This document shows, one piece after another, positions 53,976 to 62,526 of a stretch of DNA of 64,000 nucleotides. The DNA is from Saprospiraceae bacterium (GTDB taxonomy: Bacteria; Bacteroidota; Bacteroidia; Chitinophagales; Saprospiraceae), in the NCBI GenBank assembly GCA_028279185.1, contig JANQSS010000226.1, positions 80,817 to 144,816 on the forward strand, read 5' to 3'. A program made the translations under genes and the position numbers. Position 1 is the first letter of the stretch. Each line of letters starts with the position of its first letter. Below the pieces are notes generated by a model. It did not search any database, was not told the DNA's origin, and was given only the letters and a program-made list of their open reading frames with translations.

Positions 53976-54390
53976 ATTCGCCAATAATTTTTAAGAGAAC
54001 GCGCTTGTCCCGTTTCCCATCGAATTCGCCGTAAAAAATAGCTTCCCATGGACCTAAATCAAGCCGGCCTTCTGTTATGGCGACCACTACTTCTCGACCC
54101 ATGATGGTACGTTTGAGATGGGCGTCTGCATTGTCTTCATATCCATTATGTGCATATTGGCTATATGGTTTTTCCGGGGCTAATTTTTCGAGCCATTTCT
54201 CATAATCCTGATGAAGTCCGGATTCATTATCGTTGATAAAAACACTGGCCGTTATGTGCATGGCATTGACAAGACATAGGCCCTCTTGAATACCACTTTC
54301 GCTGATTAAATCTTGGATATCGTGTGTGATATGCACAAATCCCCTACGTGTCGGTATGTTGAACCACAGTTCTTTTTTAAATGATTTCAT
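53974..54390 (-). CDS. YjbQ family protein (UPF0047)
   Basis: 138 residues, the normal length. The family's conserved blocks are complete: [14 protein letters not shown] (about 44-57), [16 protein letters not shown] (about 86-101) with its His, and [17 protein letters not shown] (about 111-127). YjbQ proteins are small cytoplasmic trimers. The E. coli protein has weak thiamine-phosphate synthase activity in vitro and its true role is unsettled. It stands alone on the minus strand next to a decayed small gene. Confidence 0.92.
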   Translation of the reverse strand: MKSFKKELWFNIPTRRGFVHITHDIQDLISESGIQEGLCLVNAMHITASVFINDNESGLHQDYEKWLEKLAPEKPYSQYAHNGYEDNADAHLKRTIMGREVVVAITEGRLDLGPWEAIFYGEFDGKRDKRVLLKIIGE

Positions 54391-54514
54391 CTTTTTTTGT
54401 TATCTATCACGTTTTATTAACATACTTCAAGAAAGGCCAGTCTCACTTATTTAATACTATGAATTTGATGGAAGGTTAGTCATAGTATATATCATTTCTG
54501 ATGAACTACCAGCC

Positions 54515-54942
54515 TTAATTCAGCTTTTTTAGTTTGGTTCTGTAGTCAGTAAATTGTTCGAAATTTATAAATTCTTCTTCTCTTTTTTTATTCAGTATCT
54601 TGATCAAATAATATTGTCCGGCATCATCGATGAAATTATCTCAACTGTCATTTTCGCATTTGAATAAATACAAGATGTCAATATTCGGGTAATATCGAAT
54701 AGCCCACAGTTCATAGTTTGACTTCAAATTAAGAACGAGTTGTTTTATCTTTTGATTATCGGTACTTTCAATATACTCAATCCAAAAGAAGCTTCAACTT
54801 CGATCTTATTCGTTGTTATTAAATCATTAATTGACTCAAGGTCGAAAACTAGATGTTGTATTCTGAATGCTTCTAGCTTGTAACTAGTCAGAAGGATTAA
54901 ACACATTAAATGAACTGTAATAACTCCCCTAAGACAATTCAT
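54515..54942 (-). pseudogene. Decayed small gene (frameshift plus internal TGA), unknown family
   Basis: The ATG at 54942 opens a hydrophobic signal-like N-terminus and reads on to NKIEVEASF. One missing T in the following T-run (coding strand) then shifts the frame. In the other frame the sequence continues WIEYIESTDNQKIKQL, then YYPNIDILYLFKCENDS, stops at TGA (plus-strand 54641-54643), and continues in the same frame DNFIDDAGQYYLIKIL to TTDYRTKLKKLN-like residues and TAA at 54515-54517. Composition stays protein-like throughout, so this is one gene of about 140 codons with two lesions. I do not recognise the product. Confidence 0.6.
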
Positions 54943-54965
54943 GCTCGAAGTGGTTAATTCCCTAC

Positions 54966-57584
54966 TTACCTAAAGCCAATTTTGTTTTTGTCGAAGATTT
55001 TATTCTCATCTTGCATTTCAACTTTGCGGATATCTTCGACTAGGACATTGTGCATTTCACGAGCCGAAGAGTCGGTTGCGTCGGACATGCGTAAGTGTTG
55101 ATTTTTAATGATGGCATTAACCAATTGACGCACGGATCTGGCATTGCCAAAAAATTTGTCGCGAGCCCGATGCATTTGGAAAATGATTTGTTGCAAGTAG
55201 TCGGAAGCCGCTTTTGAAAGCTTTAGATTTTCCGTTGCCAACATTTGCTTGCCTATTTCGAATAAATCTAAAGGGCTGTAATCGTCAAATTTCAAGATTT
55301 TATCGAAACGTGATCGAAGCCCAGGATTTGATTTTAAAAACTTCTCCATGTTGTCAGGATAACCGGCAGCAAATACGAAAAAGGTACCGCGATCATCTTC
55401 CATACGCTTTAAAATCGTTTGTATCGCTTCATGTCCGTAATCTGCATATAATCCCGCAGCCCCTGTGAGTGCATAAGCTTCATCGATGAAAAGCACGCCG
55501 CCGATAGCTTGATCGATTTTTTCTGAGGTCTTAATTGCTGTTTGACCCACAAATCCTGCGACGAGACCCTGACGATCTGTTTCAACAATATGTCCTCGTT
55601 CAAGAATTCCCAGCGCACGGAATATTTTGGCAAGTATACGAGCGACCGTCGTTTTTCCCGTACCTGGATTGCCAATGAAAAGTGTATGCAGAAACAGTTT
55701 ATTCAACGGATTCACACCGATGGACTGATAGTACTTTACCAGACTGATGAGATCTTTTACCTCACGCTTTACAGACTTCATGCCAACCAATTCATCTAAT
55801 TCTTCTAAAGCAATGTGTAACAGTTCATCGTCAATTGGAATATCCGGTAAGTCTTTTACAATTGTCGTATCTAATTGAATGACGTCAGCAGGGGTGATTA
55901 GTTTTAAGTCCGAAGCAGGTCGACCTTCCGGATTCTCATCTGCCATGATGCGAAGTCCCAAATTAATCTTTGCTTTTTCGACAAGATCGTAAATGTAGCG
56001 AGCATTACCGAATGTTCGATCACGATTTCGGTAAGCGCGAATGATAATTTTGTTTAACAAGTCTTGGGCCTCTGGTACAAATTCCAGTTCCATTTCCTCT
56101 GCTGCATAATTGACAATTTCCCAAAGCTCATTTGGCTTGTAGTCGGCAAAATCGTAGTACAATTTAAAACGAGAGCGGAGACCCGGGTTTGACTCGAGAA
56201 AATGATTCATTTCCTTCGGATAGCCGGCGACTATGACCGCTAAATCACCTTCCCCGTCACTCATTTCTTTGACTAGAATTTCAATCACCTCGCGTCCAAA
56301 ATCTTTTGTGTCGTCGTTGGTGCGCGCGAGGGAATAAGCTTCGTCGATGAAAAGTATGCCACCTCGAGCCTTTTCAATTGCCTCTTTTACCTTGGGTGCC
56401 GTTTGTCCAATATATTCGCCAACAAGGTTTACCCGATCAACTTCATGAACATGCCCCCTTGACAACAAACCCATTTTGCGATAGAGTTTACCCATCATTT
56501 TGGCCACGGTGGTTTTTCCGGTACCGGGATTTCCGGTGAATACAGCATGAATGGATAATTCGGATTCTTCTTTATATCCCTTGTCACGACGTAATTGAAT
56601 AAACTTCAAGTATTGAGCGTGCTCGCTTACTTGCTTCTTTATAGGATGTAAACCGATTAGAGCATTGAGCCTTGCCATGATATCATCAAGCGACAGTGCA
56701 GCGTCCTCATCGTTTTCCAGATATAGCGGCTTCATCCGATTTGGTAGCTGAACATGTCCCACACCTTCTACAAAATCGTCACCCACTTCAAACGGCATAA
56801 CACCCAAAACACGATCCATAAAAACAACTTCAACCGTGTACTGACCTTTACGCCAACTTCCTTTGATATTTGCACCCCAACCAGCCGTAACATCAATCAT
56901 GTCATCGCTTTCTTTAACCTGATTGAGCCGGATTACCTGTCCTTTAAGTTCTCGGGATTGATTAAAAAACTTGACGAACAACTCACATTGCCAATTGGCA
57001 TAAATATTTAAATTTTCACATTTTATTTCGGCGTATATATAACGTGTATCTCCGACGGCGAAGGCCTTAAAGTATTTTCTGTCTTCTGGCGAAACGTCGT
57101 CATACTTACCTTCATAAAGGCGAATTGACTTTAATTCGAGGTAAGGAGCGATTTCTTCCTCTTCCATTTCTTCGACTTCCTCGATATAGAAATATTTTGT
57201 GGCAATTTTTTTGTCGTCCATCCAGGCTTCCCAATAATATGTGCCTCTAGCCCAAAATGATCCTTGTTTTTTATTTCCCCAGCCTTCACGCACATAGACC
57301 GTGTGATCGTATTTACTTATTTTCTTTTTTAATTCCAGGTTGCACACTTCTTTCTTTGTACGACCTAGACTATAGCATTTTAAGGTTATGGTTACGTCCC
57401 ATGCGCGTTCATCGAATAATTTATTGTAGAATGACAATTCAGCATACACGAACGTCGTCTCATGCCGGTCAAAGACCTGACGATACTTTTTCTTATTGTC
57501 TGCAAGCCATTCCGTACTTGAATAAACCTTTAACTCTCTAAATTTATAAGGTAGGGGCGATATTTGCGTTTCTTCTCCTTCCAT
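54966..57584 (-). CDS. Double AAA+ ATPase (CbbX/SpoVK type) with duplicated N-terminal domain
   Basis: 872 residues. Residues about 15-137 and 148-268 are two copies of a beta-type domain; their shared block is GWG-x(3)-K-x-GS-x-W-x-x-G-x-Y. Two AAA+ modules of the CbxX/CfxQ-SpoVK group follow. Module 1 has Walker A GNPGTGKT at 351-358 and Walker B GGILFIDEA at 408-416. Module 2 has Walker A at 638-645 and Walker B GGVLFIDEA at 695-703. Each has the arginine-finger region SNPGLRSRF (465-473 and 752-760). Both ATP sites look intact. Such proteins remodel other proteins as hexameric rings, and the N-terminal pair is probably the substrate-recognition part. No client gene is evident nearby. Confidence 0.9.
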   Translation of the reverse strand: MEGEETQISPLPYKFRELKVYSSTEWLADNKKKYRQVFDRHETTFVYAELSFYNKLFDERAWDVTITLKCYSLGRTKKEVCNLELKKKISKYDHTVYVREGWGNKKQGSFWARGTYYWEAWMDDKKIATKYFYIEEVEEMEEEEIAPYLELKSIRLYEGKYDDVSPEDRKYFKAFAVGDTRYIYAEIKCENLNIYANWQCELFVKFFNQSRELKGQVIRLNQVKESDDMIDVTAGWGANIKGSWRKGQYTVEVVFMDRVLGVMPFEVGDDFVEGVGHVQLPNRMKPLYLENDEDAALSLDDIMARLNALIGLHPIKKQVSEHAQYLKFIQLRRDKGYKEESELSIHAVFTGNPGTGKTTVAKMMGKLYRKMGLLSRGHVHEVDRVNLVGEYIGQTAPKVKEAIEKARGGILFIDEAYSLARTNDDTKDFGREVIEILVKEMSDGEGDLAVIVAGYPKEMNHFLESNPGLRSRFKLYYDFADYKPNELWEIVNYAAEEMELEFVPEAQDLLNKIIIRAYRNRDRTFGNARYIYDLVEKAKINLGLRIMADENPEGRPASDLKLITPADVIQLDTTIVKDLPDIPIDDELLHIALEELDELVGMKSVKREVKDLISLVKYYQSIGVNPLNKLFLHTLFIGNPGTGKTTVARILAKIFRALGILERGHIVETDRQGLVAGFVGQTAIKTSEKIDQAIGGVLFIDEAYALTGAAGLYADYGHEAIQTILKRMEDDRGTFFVFAAGYPDNMEKFLKSNPGLRSRFDKILKFDDYSPLDLFEIGKQMLATENLKLSKAASDYLQQIIFQMHRARDKFFGNARSVRQLVNAIIKNQHLRMSDATDSSAREMHNVLVEDIRKVEMQDENKIFDKNKIGFR

Positions 57585-57951
57585 AAACCTTCCTAACGAT
57601 GCATACTTAGACTAATATTATGCTATACTACGATATTTTTTGGAGAACGCGTACAAGTTGATGAAATACTGCGATTGGTATGAGCAAAAATGGTTGTTGG
57701 AATTTAGAAGGGATAACCGGATCAAGTTTTACTGGCAATGTCGTGGCGACTTCATTACTATCGGTCAAGATTGTTTTAGTTGCTCTTTATTTATGCATGT
57801 GATTCCAAATCGCTGACGCGGTTGAATATGTGACGCGTTTTTATTTTGACCTGTTACACTCAATTTATCCGATACAGTCTATTTTGATCATGGCAATAAT
57901 CAGGGATCAAAATTAATTACAAGCACAACTCTAGCATCGACAACAATAAGG
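57585..57951. other. Intergenic region between AAA+ gene and SusD gene
   Basis: 367 bases upstream of the AAA+ gene and downstream of the SusD gene (both minus strand). I see no coding frame with protein-like composition, no tRNA-like cloverleaf and no strong hairpin with a T-run; only a short direct repeat GTGACGCG/GCTGACGCG near 57810-57837. It presumably holds the AAA+ promoter. Confidence 0.4.
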
Positions 57952-59379
57952 CTACCTGTCCCAAAATACCTTATCCGTAAGTGATACTTGACCAGGAAAA
58001 TTTGGATTAAGCCTTTCTTCTGATTCCGGATACAACCAACGCGTTGGAAATACTCGTGCCGGCAGTGCAACGTCTACAGGAGTCTGGAATACACCTTCGA
58101 CTGATGTAAAGTATGGTGTCGCCGGGGTATCGAAACGCCTGGCTTCAGTCCAACCTTCTGCCTCTTGCAATCCGGTCATGGATATCCATTTTTGTATGGC
58201 AATAAGCTTCAGTTGCTTTTCCAAATTGCAAGAGCCAAAATTTAAGCCAGCAATAAATTCTGCTGCACCTTCCGTGTTGAGATAATCAAATACAGCATGG
58301 ATGGCTTGATTGAACAAGAATTCAGTGTTCTCTCCCGTATTGAATTTTAAGGCCGCTTCAGCTCTCAGAAAATACGATTCCCATGTACTCATAAAAATAA
58401 CAGGTACATCAGCGGCGTAGGTAATCGAAGACGGATCGCTATAATCCTGCCTACTGGGAAAATCTATGAGGAAAACTTCGTTTTGACCTAAGCCAATTAC
58501 TTGACCTGGATGATTTCTTTCTTCATCATACAATTGATGGAGCCTGGGGTCCTGTGTTTCATCCAAAATATCTATAACTGTTGTTGCAGCCTTTAAGAAT
58601 TGACCAATGCCCGTTTGATTGTAGGCATACATTGGATTCTCATTTCCAGGTGTTCCTGAATATTGGATTTCAGCCTGATTCATTTCTAAGAAGTTGTCGT
58701 GATGGACGATGGCAATGACATTTGCTTGTACATCTTCCACATCAGTAATTCTCATAAGCATGCGCAGTTTAAGCGAATTTGCAAATTTTGCCCATTGTTT
58801 TACATTTCCATCAAACAGTATGTCTTCTTCTTCCATAGGATCCCCAACTTGCAGATTGATAATGGCAGCATCTAAAGAAGATATGAGCTGTTTATATATG
58901 AAGGCATCATCGTCGTACACAGCGTCGCGTTGGCTTCCGTTCGAATTTTCTTGAATGATCGAGCTGTACGGTAAATCTCCAAAGTGATCCACCATGTACT
59001 GAAACGTAAATGCTTCCAGTATACCTCCTACGGCTCGATAGGTTGCGTTTTCACTATTTTTTATGATATTAATTTTTGGCAAGGTAAACCGATACACTTG
59101 CTCCCATGCTCGGTTGTATTGTTTTGGACGCTCTCTAAAGCGACACCAATCGCCAGAGCTAACACCAGGTCCCCAGGCCCAATATTGAGCCCACAATGCG
59201 TCATATCTATTAAAATGGGCTTCGTATGCGTAACTGGTTGTCAGAAGGGCCTGAGTCAAAACTTCAGCTTCGTCTACTATAAATGCTCGGTCTTGGTCAC
59301 TTGGTCCGTCTTGGCACCCAGTTAAAAAGGATATGGAAATGATTGCGATGAGGCAAAGCTGATTTCTCTGTTTGTTCAC
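57952..59379 (-). CDS. SusD/RagB-family (SusD-like group 2) lipoprotein, without adjacent SusC
   Basis: 475 residues. The lipoprotein signal ends FLTGC (Cys22). The helical SusD fold of the SusD_2 group (PF12771-like) is indicated by FTFQYMVDHFGDLPYS (about 128-143), VKQWAKFANSLKLRMLMRI (about 195-213), YFLRAEAALKF (about 338-348) and the C-terminal PTRWLYPESEERLNPNF. SusD lipoproteins cap SusC-type TonB receptors on the cell surface and deliver nutrients, usually glycans or peptides. The region upstream is occupied by a divergent ferredoxin gene, and no SusC gene is on either side, so it must pair with a receptor elsewhere or be a relic. Confidence 0.9.
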   Translation of the reverse strand: MNKQRNQLCLIAIISISFLTGCQDGPSDQDRAFIVDEAEVLTQALLTTSYAYEAHFNRYDALWAQYWAWGPGVSSGDWCRFRERPKQYNRAWEQVYRFTLPKINIIKNSENATYRAVGGILEAFTFQYMVDHFGDLPYSSIIQENSNGSQRDAVYDDDAFIYKQLISSLDAAIINLQVGDPMEEEDILFDGNVKQWAKFANSLKLRMLMRITDVEDVQANVIAIVHHDNFLEMNQAEIQYSGTPGNENPMYAYNQTGIGQFLKAATTVIDILDETQDPRLHQLYDEERNHPGQVIGLGQNEVFLIDFPSRQDYSDPSSITYAADVPVIFMSTWESYFLRAEAALKFNTGENTEFLFNQAIHAVFDYLNTEGAAEFIAGLNFGSCNLEKQLKLIAIQKWISMTGLQEAEGWTEARRFDTPATPYFTSVEGVFQTPVDVALPARVFPTRWLYPESEERLNPNFPGQVSLTDKVFWDR

Positions 59380-59533
59380 GTTGTAATATTTTGATTAGTG
59401 TACTAACGATTAACTTAATATGTTTGCCGATCCAAATGAAAGACAGTGTTGAATTGTACCTATTTGTTTATTCCAAAAACGAACCAAATGTGACCCATTA
59501 GTGTTGCAGAGTCAAATCTAATTTTTAGTGTGA

Positions 59534-59875
59534 ATGGCGAAAGTTGTATTTAAGTTTGAACAGGAAGACCTAAAGCCGGTAACTGTCTTGAATGCTGATG
59601 TCGATGAGTCGATTCTGGATGTGGCAGAAGACAATGATATTCATCTCAATCATAATTGCGGTGGAGTTTGTGCCTGTAGTACCTGTCATATATATGTTGA
59701 GCGAGGTGGGGAGTATTTAGAAGAAATATCGGATAAAGAAGAAGATTTTATCGATAGAGCAATTAACCCTCGACTTGAATCTCGTCTTGGTTGTCAATCA
59801 ATAATATTGGAAGAAGATGCTGAAATTGAGATTACCATTCCCGATCAGCGCCTCATCATTGGCCACGAGCATTAA
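59534..59875 (+). CDS. fdx: 2Fe-2S ferredoxin, ISC/adrenodoxin type
   Basis: 113 residues, the usual length. The four cluster ligands are Cys42, Cys48, Cys51 (pattern C-x5-C-x2-C within NCGGVCACSTCH) and Cys87 (RLGCQSI); Cys46 is an extra. The motif EEISDKEEDFIDRA and the C-terminal 'P-D-Q-R' region are as in ISC-system ferredoxins. It is a cytoplasmic electron donor for Fe-S cluster assembly. The next gene, 42 bp downstream, is iscX, which supports the ISC assignment, although iscS/iscU/hscA are not in this window. Confidence 0.92.
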   Translation: MAKVVFKFEQEDLKPVTVLNADVDESILDVAEDNDIHLNHNCGGVCACSTCHIYVERGGEYLEEISDKEEDFIDRAINPRLESRLGCQSIILEEDAEIEITIPDQRLIIGHEH

Positions 59876-59917
59876 CGTGGTATTTAATATCTTGGAATTG
59901 TAAATGTTAAGGAGAAT

Positions 59918-60163
59918 ATGAGTTTTGATGATATAAATAACTTGCCAATTGAGTGGCCTGATCATGAGGACATAGCTATTGCGCTTTATGAACGATTTGG
60001 GGACGAATTCGGTGAGTCAAATATTTATCGCATTCGATTTACGGACTTATTAGATTGGATTTTAGAAATTCCACATTTCGTAGGGAAGCGTGAGGATTGC
60101 AGTGAAGGACACTTGGAGCAAATTCAGGCCTTATGGGTTTATGAATGGCGGGATAATCAATAA
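59918..60163 (+). CDS. iscX: IscX family Fe-S assembly protein
   Basis: 81 residues, somewhat longer than the ~66 of E. coli IscX. Recognisable family blocks are the N-terminal IEWPDHEDIAIALYERFGD, IRFTDLLDWILEIPHF in the middle and the C-terminal LEQIQALWVYEWRDN. IscX is a small acidic protein that binds IscS and iron and modulates cluster synthesis. It is next to ferredoxin, as in classical isc operons. It is followed by a hairpin. Confidence 0.9.
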   Translation: MSFDDINNLPIEWPDHEDIAIALYERFGDEFGESNIYRIRFTDLLDWILEIPHFVGKREDCSEGHLEQIQALWVYEWRDNQ

Positions 60164-60182
60164 CCCATATTCTATTCCGTTT

Positions 60183-60216
60183 CAGATAATGCGAGAACGT
60201 TTGTTCTCAATCTGAT
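60183..60216 (+). terminator. Hairpin after fdx-iscX
   Basis: TCAGAT (60183-60188) and GAGAAC (60194-60199) pair with GTTCTC (60204-60209) and ATCTGA (60211-60216), a two-part stem with a 4-base loop and a small internal loop, followed by TTTGTTTAG. It is placed 20 bp after the iscX stop and before the UbiA gene, so it probably separates the two transcription units. Confidence 0.55.
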
Positions 60217-60257
60217 TTGTTTAGATTCAGATTTAAAATGTTGATCCACTGGTTTTA

Positions 60258-61142
60258 TTGAATCTCATAAGGTGGCAAAATATTGCCATAATAGTCATGA
60301 CATTGACGGTATTGTTGTGTATACTACCACCGGACGCAACGAATTGCAATGAGGCCTTTTATACATCATATATTCTGTTAGTAATAGCATTTGTTGGAAT
60401 TGTCGCTGCCGGAAATATCCACAATGATATTTGTGATCGCACGTCCGACTGGATCAATAAAAAGCACAAGGTAATTGTAGGTCGCATCATGCCACTTACG
60501 CAGACAAAGGTGTGGCTAATGATCTTTTTTATTCTTGGGTTTACAAGTGCACTTCTTTTATCAAGCCTTTATAAAAATTGGTCCTTCGGTTTATACTACA
60601 TGTTATTTGCATTATGGCTATTTGTTTACAACAAATGGTTAAAATGTCTATCTCTTATAGGTAACCTAAGCGTGTCAATATTCTGCAGCTGCGTGGTACT
60701 GGCGCCTTTATTCCTTACATGTTCGTCATGGGGTGGCATCGGTAAGGAGGTCGAATATTATAGAATCTATATTGCGTCATTCGCTGGATTTGCCTTTTTG
60801 GTAACATTAATACGTGAAATCGTAAAGGATATGGAGGACATCAATGGGGATCGGCAAGTCGGTTGTAATACATTTGTTGTTTCGAACGGCCTTCAACGAT
60901 CCAGAACGCTCGTTTTTGCATTGTCAATTGGACTTCTGCTTTCCCTTGTAGTTAGTATTTATTTAATAAAAAGTCAGCAAACTATCTATCAGCTTTTGGC
61001 CCTTGGTATTTTTGTTTTGTTCCCTTTTGCTTGTTTTATACGAAACTTTTGGATCGAAAAGGTCGCATTGAGTCAACGTTGGTTGAAAGTTTTGATGATA
61101 TTTGGCTTGCTTTCACTTGTTAATATTGCTTTTTCCATATGA
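60258..61142 (+). CDS. UbiA-family prenyltransferase
   Basis: 294 residues from a TTG start. No in-frame ATG occurs between the upstream stop (60234) and 60258, and the next ATG, at 60297, would remove the conserved N-terminal 'RWQN'. The protein has about eight or nine membrane helices with the two UbiA acidic motifs: NDICDRTSDWINK (about 56-68) and DMEDINGDRQVG (about 195-206). These bind the Mg-diphosphate of a polyprenyl donor. Bacteroidota homologues near maf are usually labelled geranylgeranylglycerol-phosphate geranylgeranyltransferase-like; the acceptor here is unknown. It overlaps maf by 4 bp (ATGA). Confidence 0.85.
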   Translation: MNLIRWQNIAIIVMTLTVLLCILPPDATNCNEAFYTSYILLVIAFVGIVAAGNIHNDICDRTSDWINKKHKVIVGRIMPLTQTKVWLMIFFILGFTSALLLSSLYKNWSFGLYYMLFALWLFVYNKWLKCLSLIGNLSVSIFCSCVVLAPLFLTCSSWGGIGKEVEYYRIYIASFAGFAFLVTLIREIVKDMEDINGDRQVGCNTFVVSNGLQRSRTLVFALSIGLLLSLVVSIYLIKSQQTIYQLLALGIFVLFPFACFIRNFWIEKVALSQRWLKVLMIFGLLSLVNIAFSI

Positions 61143-61711
61143 ACTATAAAATATTGCTCGCATCAGCGTCTCCACGAAGATCCTATTTACTAGATATGCT
61201 TGACGTTACATTTCGAGTCGCTTCGTCTAATGTAGAAGAAATTATTCCACCGGATATGTCGGGAAATGAGGCACCAGCCTATTTGGCCAAATTAAAGGGT
61301 GAAGCATGCATGCATTTGCTCGAATCAGATGAAATTCTCCTAGCTGCCGATACAGTTGTAATCCACAGGAATAAAATATTGGGTAAACCCGCTTCGCACT
61401 ATGAAGCTAGGAATATATTAATGCAGCTGTCAGATGAAATTCATCAAGTGATTACCGGTGTTTATCTTTCTGACGGTGTCAAAACTATATCGTCGAGCGT
61501 CGCAACCACAGTACAAGTCGATAGGCTTTCAGAGGATGAAATAATGTATTACATTGAAAATTATGAAGTACTGGACAAGGCTGGTGCATATGGAATTCAG
61601 GATTGGATTGGTTGGGCAAAGATTAAAAGTATAACAGGTAGTTACAGTAACATTATGGGGTTGCCAACGAATAAAGTGTATCAACTGCTTTCCAACTTTT
61701 CAAAAGCCTGA
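61139..61711 (+). CDS. maf: Maf family nucleoside triphosphate pyrophosphatase
   Basis: 190 residues. The conserved blocks are LLASASPRRSYLLDML at the N-terminus, LLAADTVV...LGKPAS in the middle and GAYGIQDWIGWAKIKSI...GSYSNIMGLP near the C-terminus. Maf proteins hydrolyse non-canonical or canonical dTTP/UTP to the monophosphates (YhdE branch), a housekeeping role. It starts inside the stop of the UbiA gene. Its 3' end overlaps the convergent prmA gene by 31 bp. Confidence 0.93.
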   Translation: MNYKILLASASPRRSYLLDMLDVTFRVASSNVEEIIPPDMSGNEAPAYLAKLKGEACMHLLESDEILLAADTVVIHRNKILGKPASHYEARNILMQLSDEIHQVITGVYLSDGVKTISSSVATTVQVDRLSEDEIMYYIENYEVLDKAGAYGIQDWIGWAKIKSITGSYSNIMGLPTNKVYQLLSNFSKA

Positions 61712-62526
61712 GAAACCCAATTATCTTCTTCTAATTCTCGAATTAATCGAAAGCCTCTGTTTTTCGCCTCAAAATGAATTCTTTCTTTATCGTGTTGTAG
61801 GTATCCTGACAATACGAGTATTCCTTGTTTAAGCAAACGAGCTGCTATTGCGTCAAAATTATCGAGAATTACTTGACGGACGATATTAACCAATATGATG
61901 TCGAAATGATTTGTGTGATCAACACGATTCGCTTGCTTAAATGATATCTGTTTGCAACCGTTTTTGGACGCATTATCCGAGCTGTTTTCTATAGCAATTG
62001 TATCCTTATCCGTTCCCAGAATCCTTACTGCGCCAAGTTTTTCTGCAAGTATAGCTAAGATGCCTGTTCCGGTACCAAAATCAAATACTGATTTATTCTC
62101 CATGTCTATTTGCTGCATTTGTTTCACCATCATTCGAGTAGTGGGATGGTGCCCTGTGCCGAAGGACATTTTAGGGTTTATTTCGATTGTATGGTCATAT
62201 GCCGATCCGTTTATTGTGTGGAAGGGTGCGTGAATCACGACAAAGTCATCAATATAAATCGGATCAAAAGAGGATTCCCATATCTGATTCCAATTCTTTT
62301 CCTCTTGGTAATTAATGACATGATTTGGCGCAGAAGGATATAGAATGGTGCATATATTCTTTATTTTCTCTGTAACATTGGGAGCATTGTATACAATTCG
62401 AAGGCGATCATGCAATTCTTCTATGCCGTTTATTTCGAAATCTGATAGGTAGGCGATAAGAATATTTGGATTATCATCCAAATTCCAAATTATTTCATGA
62501 ATAATCCAATTATTCTGCGCCGGCAT
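61681..62526 (-). CDS. prmA: Ribosomal protein L11 methyltransferase
   Basis: 281 residues, the usual length. The SAM-binding core has VFDFGTGTGILAILAEKLGA (about 139-158), and GTDKDTIAIENS supplies the acidic ribose ligand. The catalytic region is FDIILVNIVRQVIL, where many PrmA have 'NI-x-A'. The preceding NPKMSFGTGHHPTTRMM is diagnostic of PrmA. It methylates ribosomal protein L11 in the cytoplasm. It overlaps folD by 17 bp on the same strand and maf on the opposite strand. Confidence 0.93.
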   Translation of the reverse strand: MPAQNNWIIHEIIWNLDDNPNILIAYLSDFEINGIEELHDRLRIVYNAPNVTEKIKNICTILYPSAPNHVINYQEEKNWNQIWESSFDPIYIDDFVVIHAPFHTINGSAYDHTIEINPKMSFGTGHHPTTRMMVKQMQQIDMENKSVFDFGTGTGILAILAEKLGAVRILGTDKDTIAIENSSDNASKNGCKQISFKQANRVDHTNHFDIILVNIVRQVILDNFDAIAARLLKQGILVLSGYLQHDKERIHFEAKNRGFRLIRELEEDNWVSQAFEKLESS

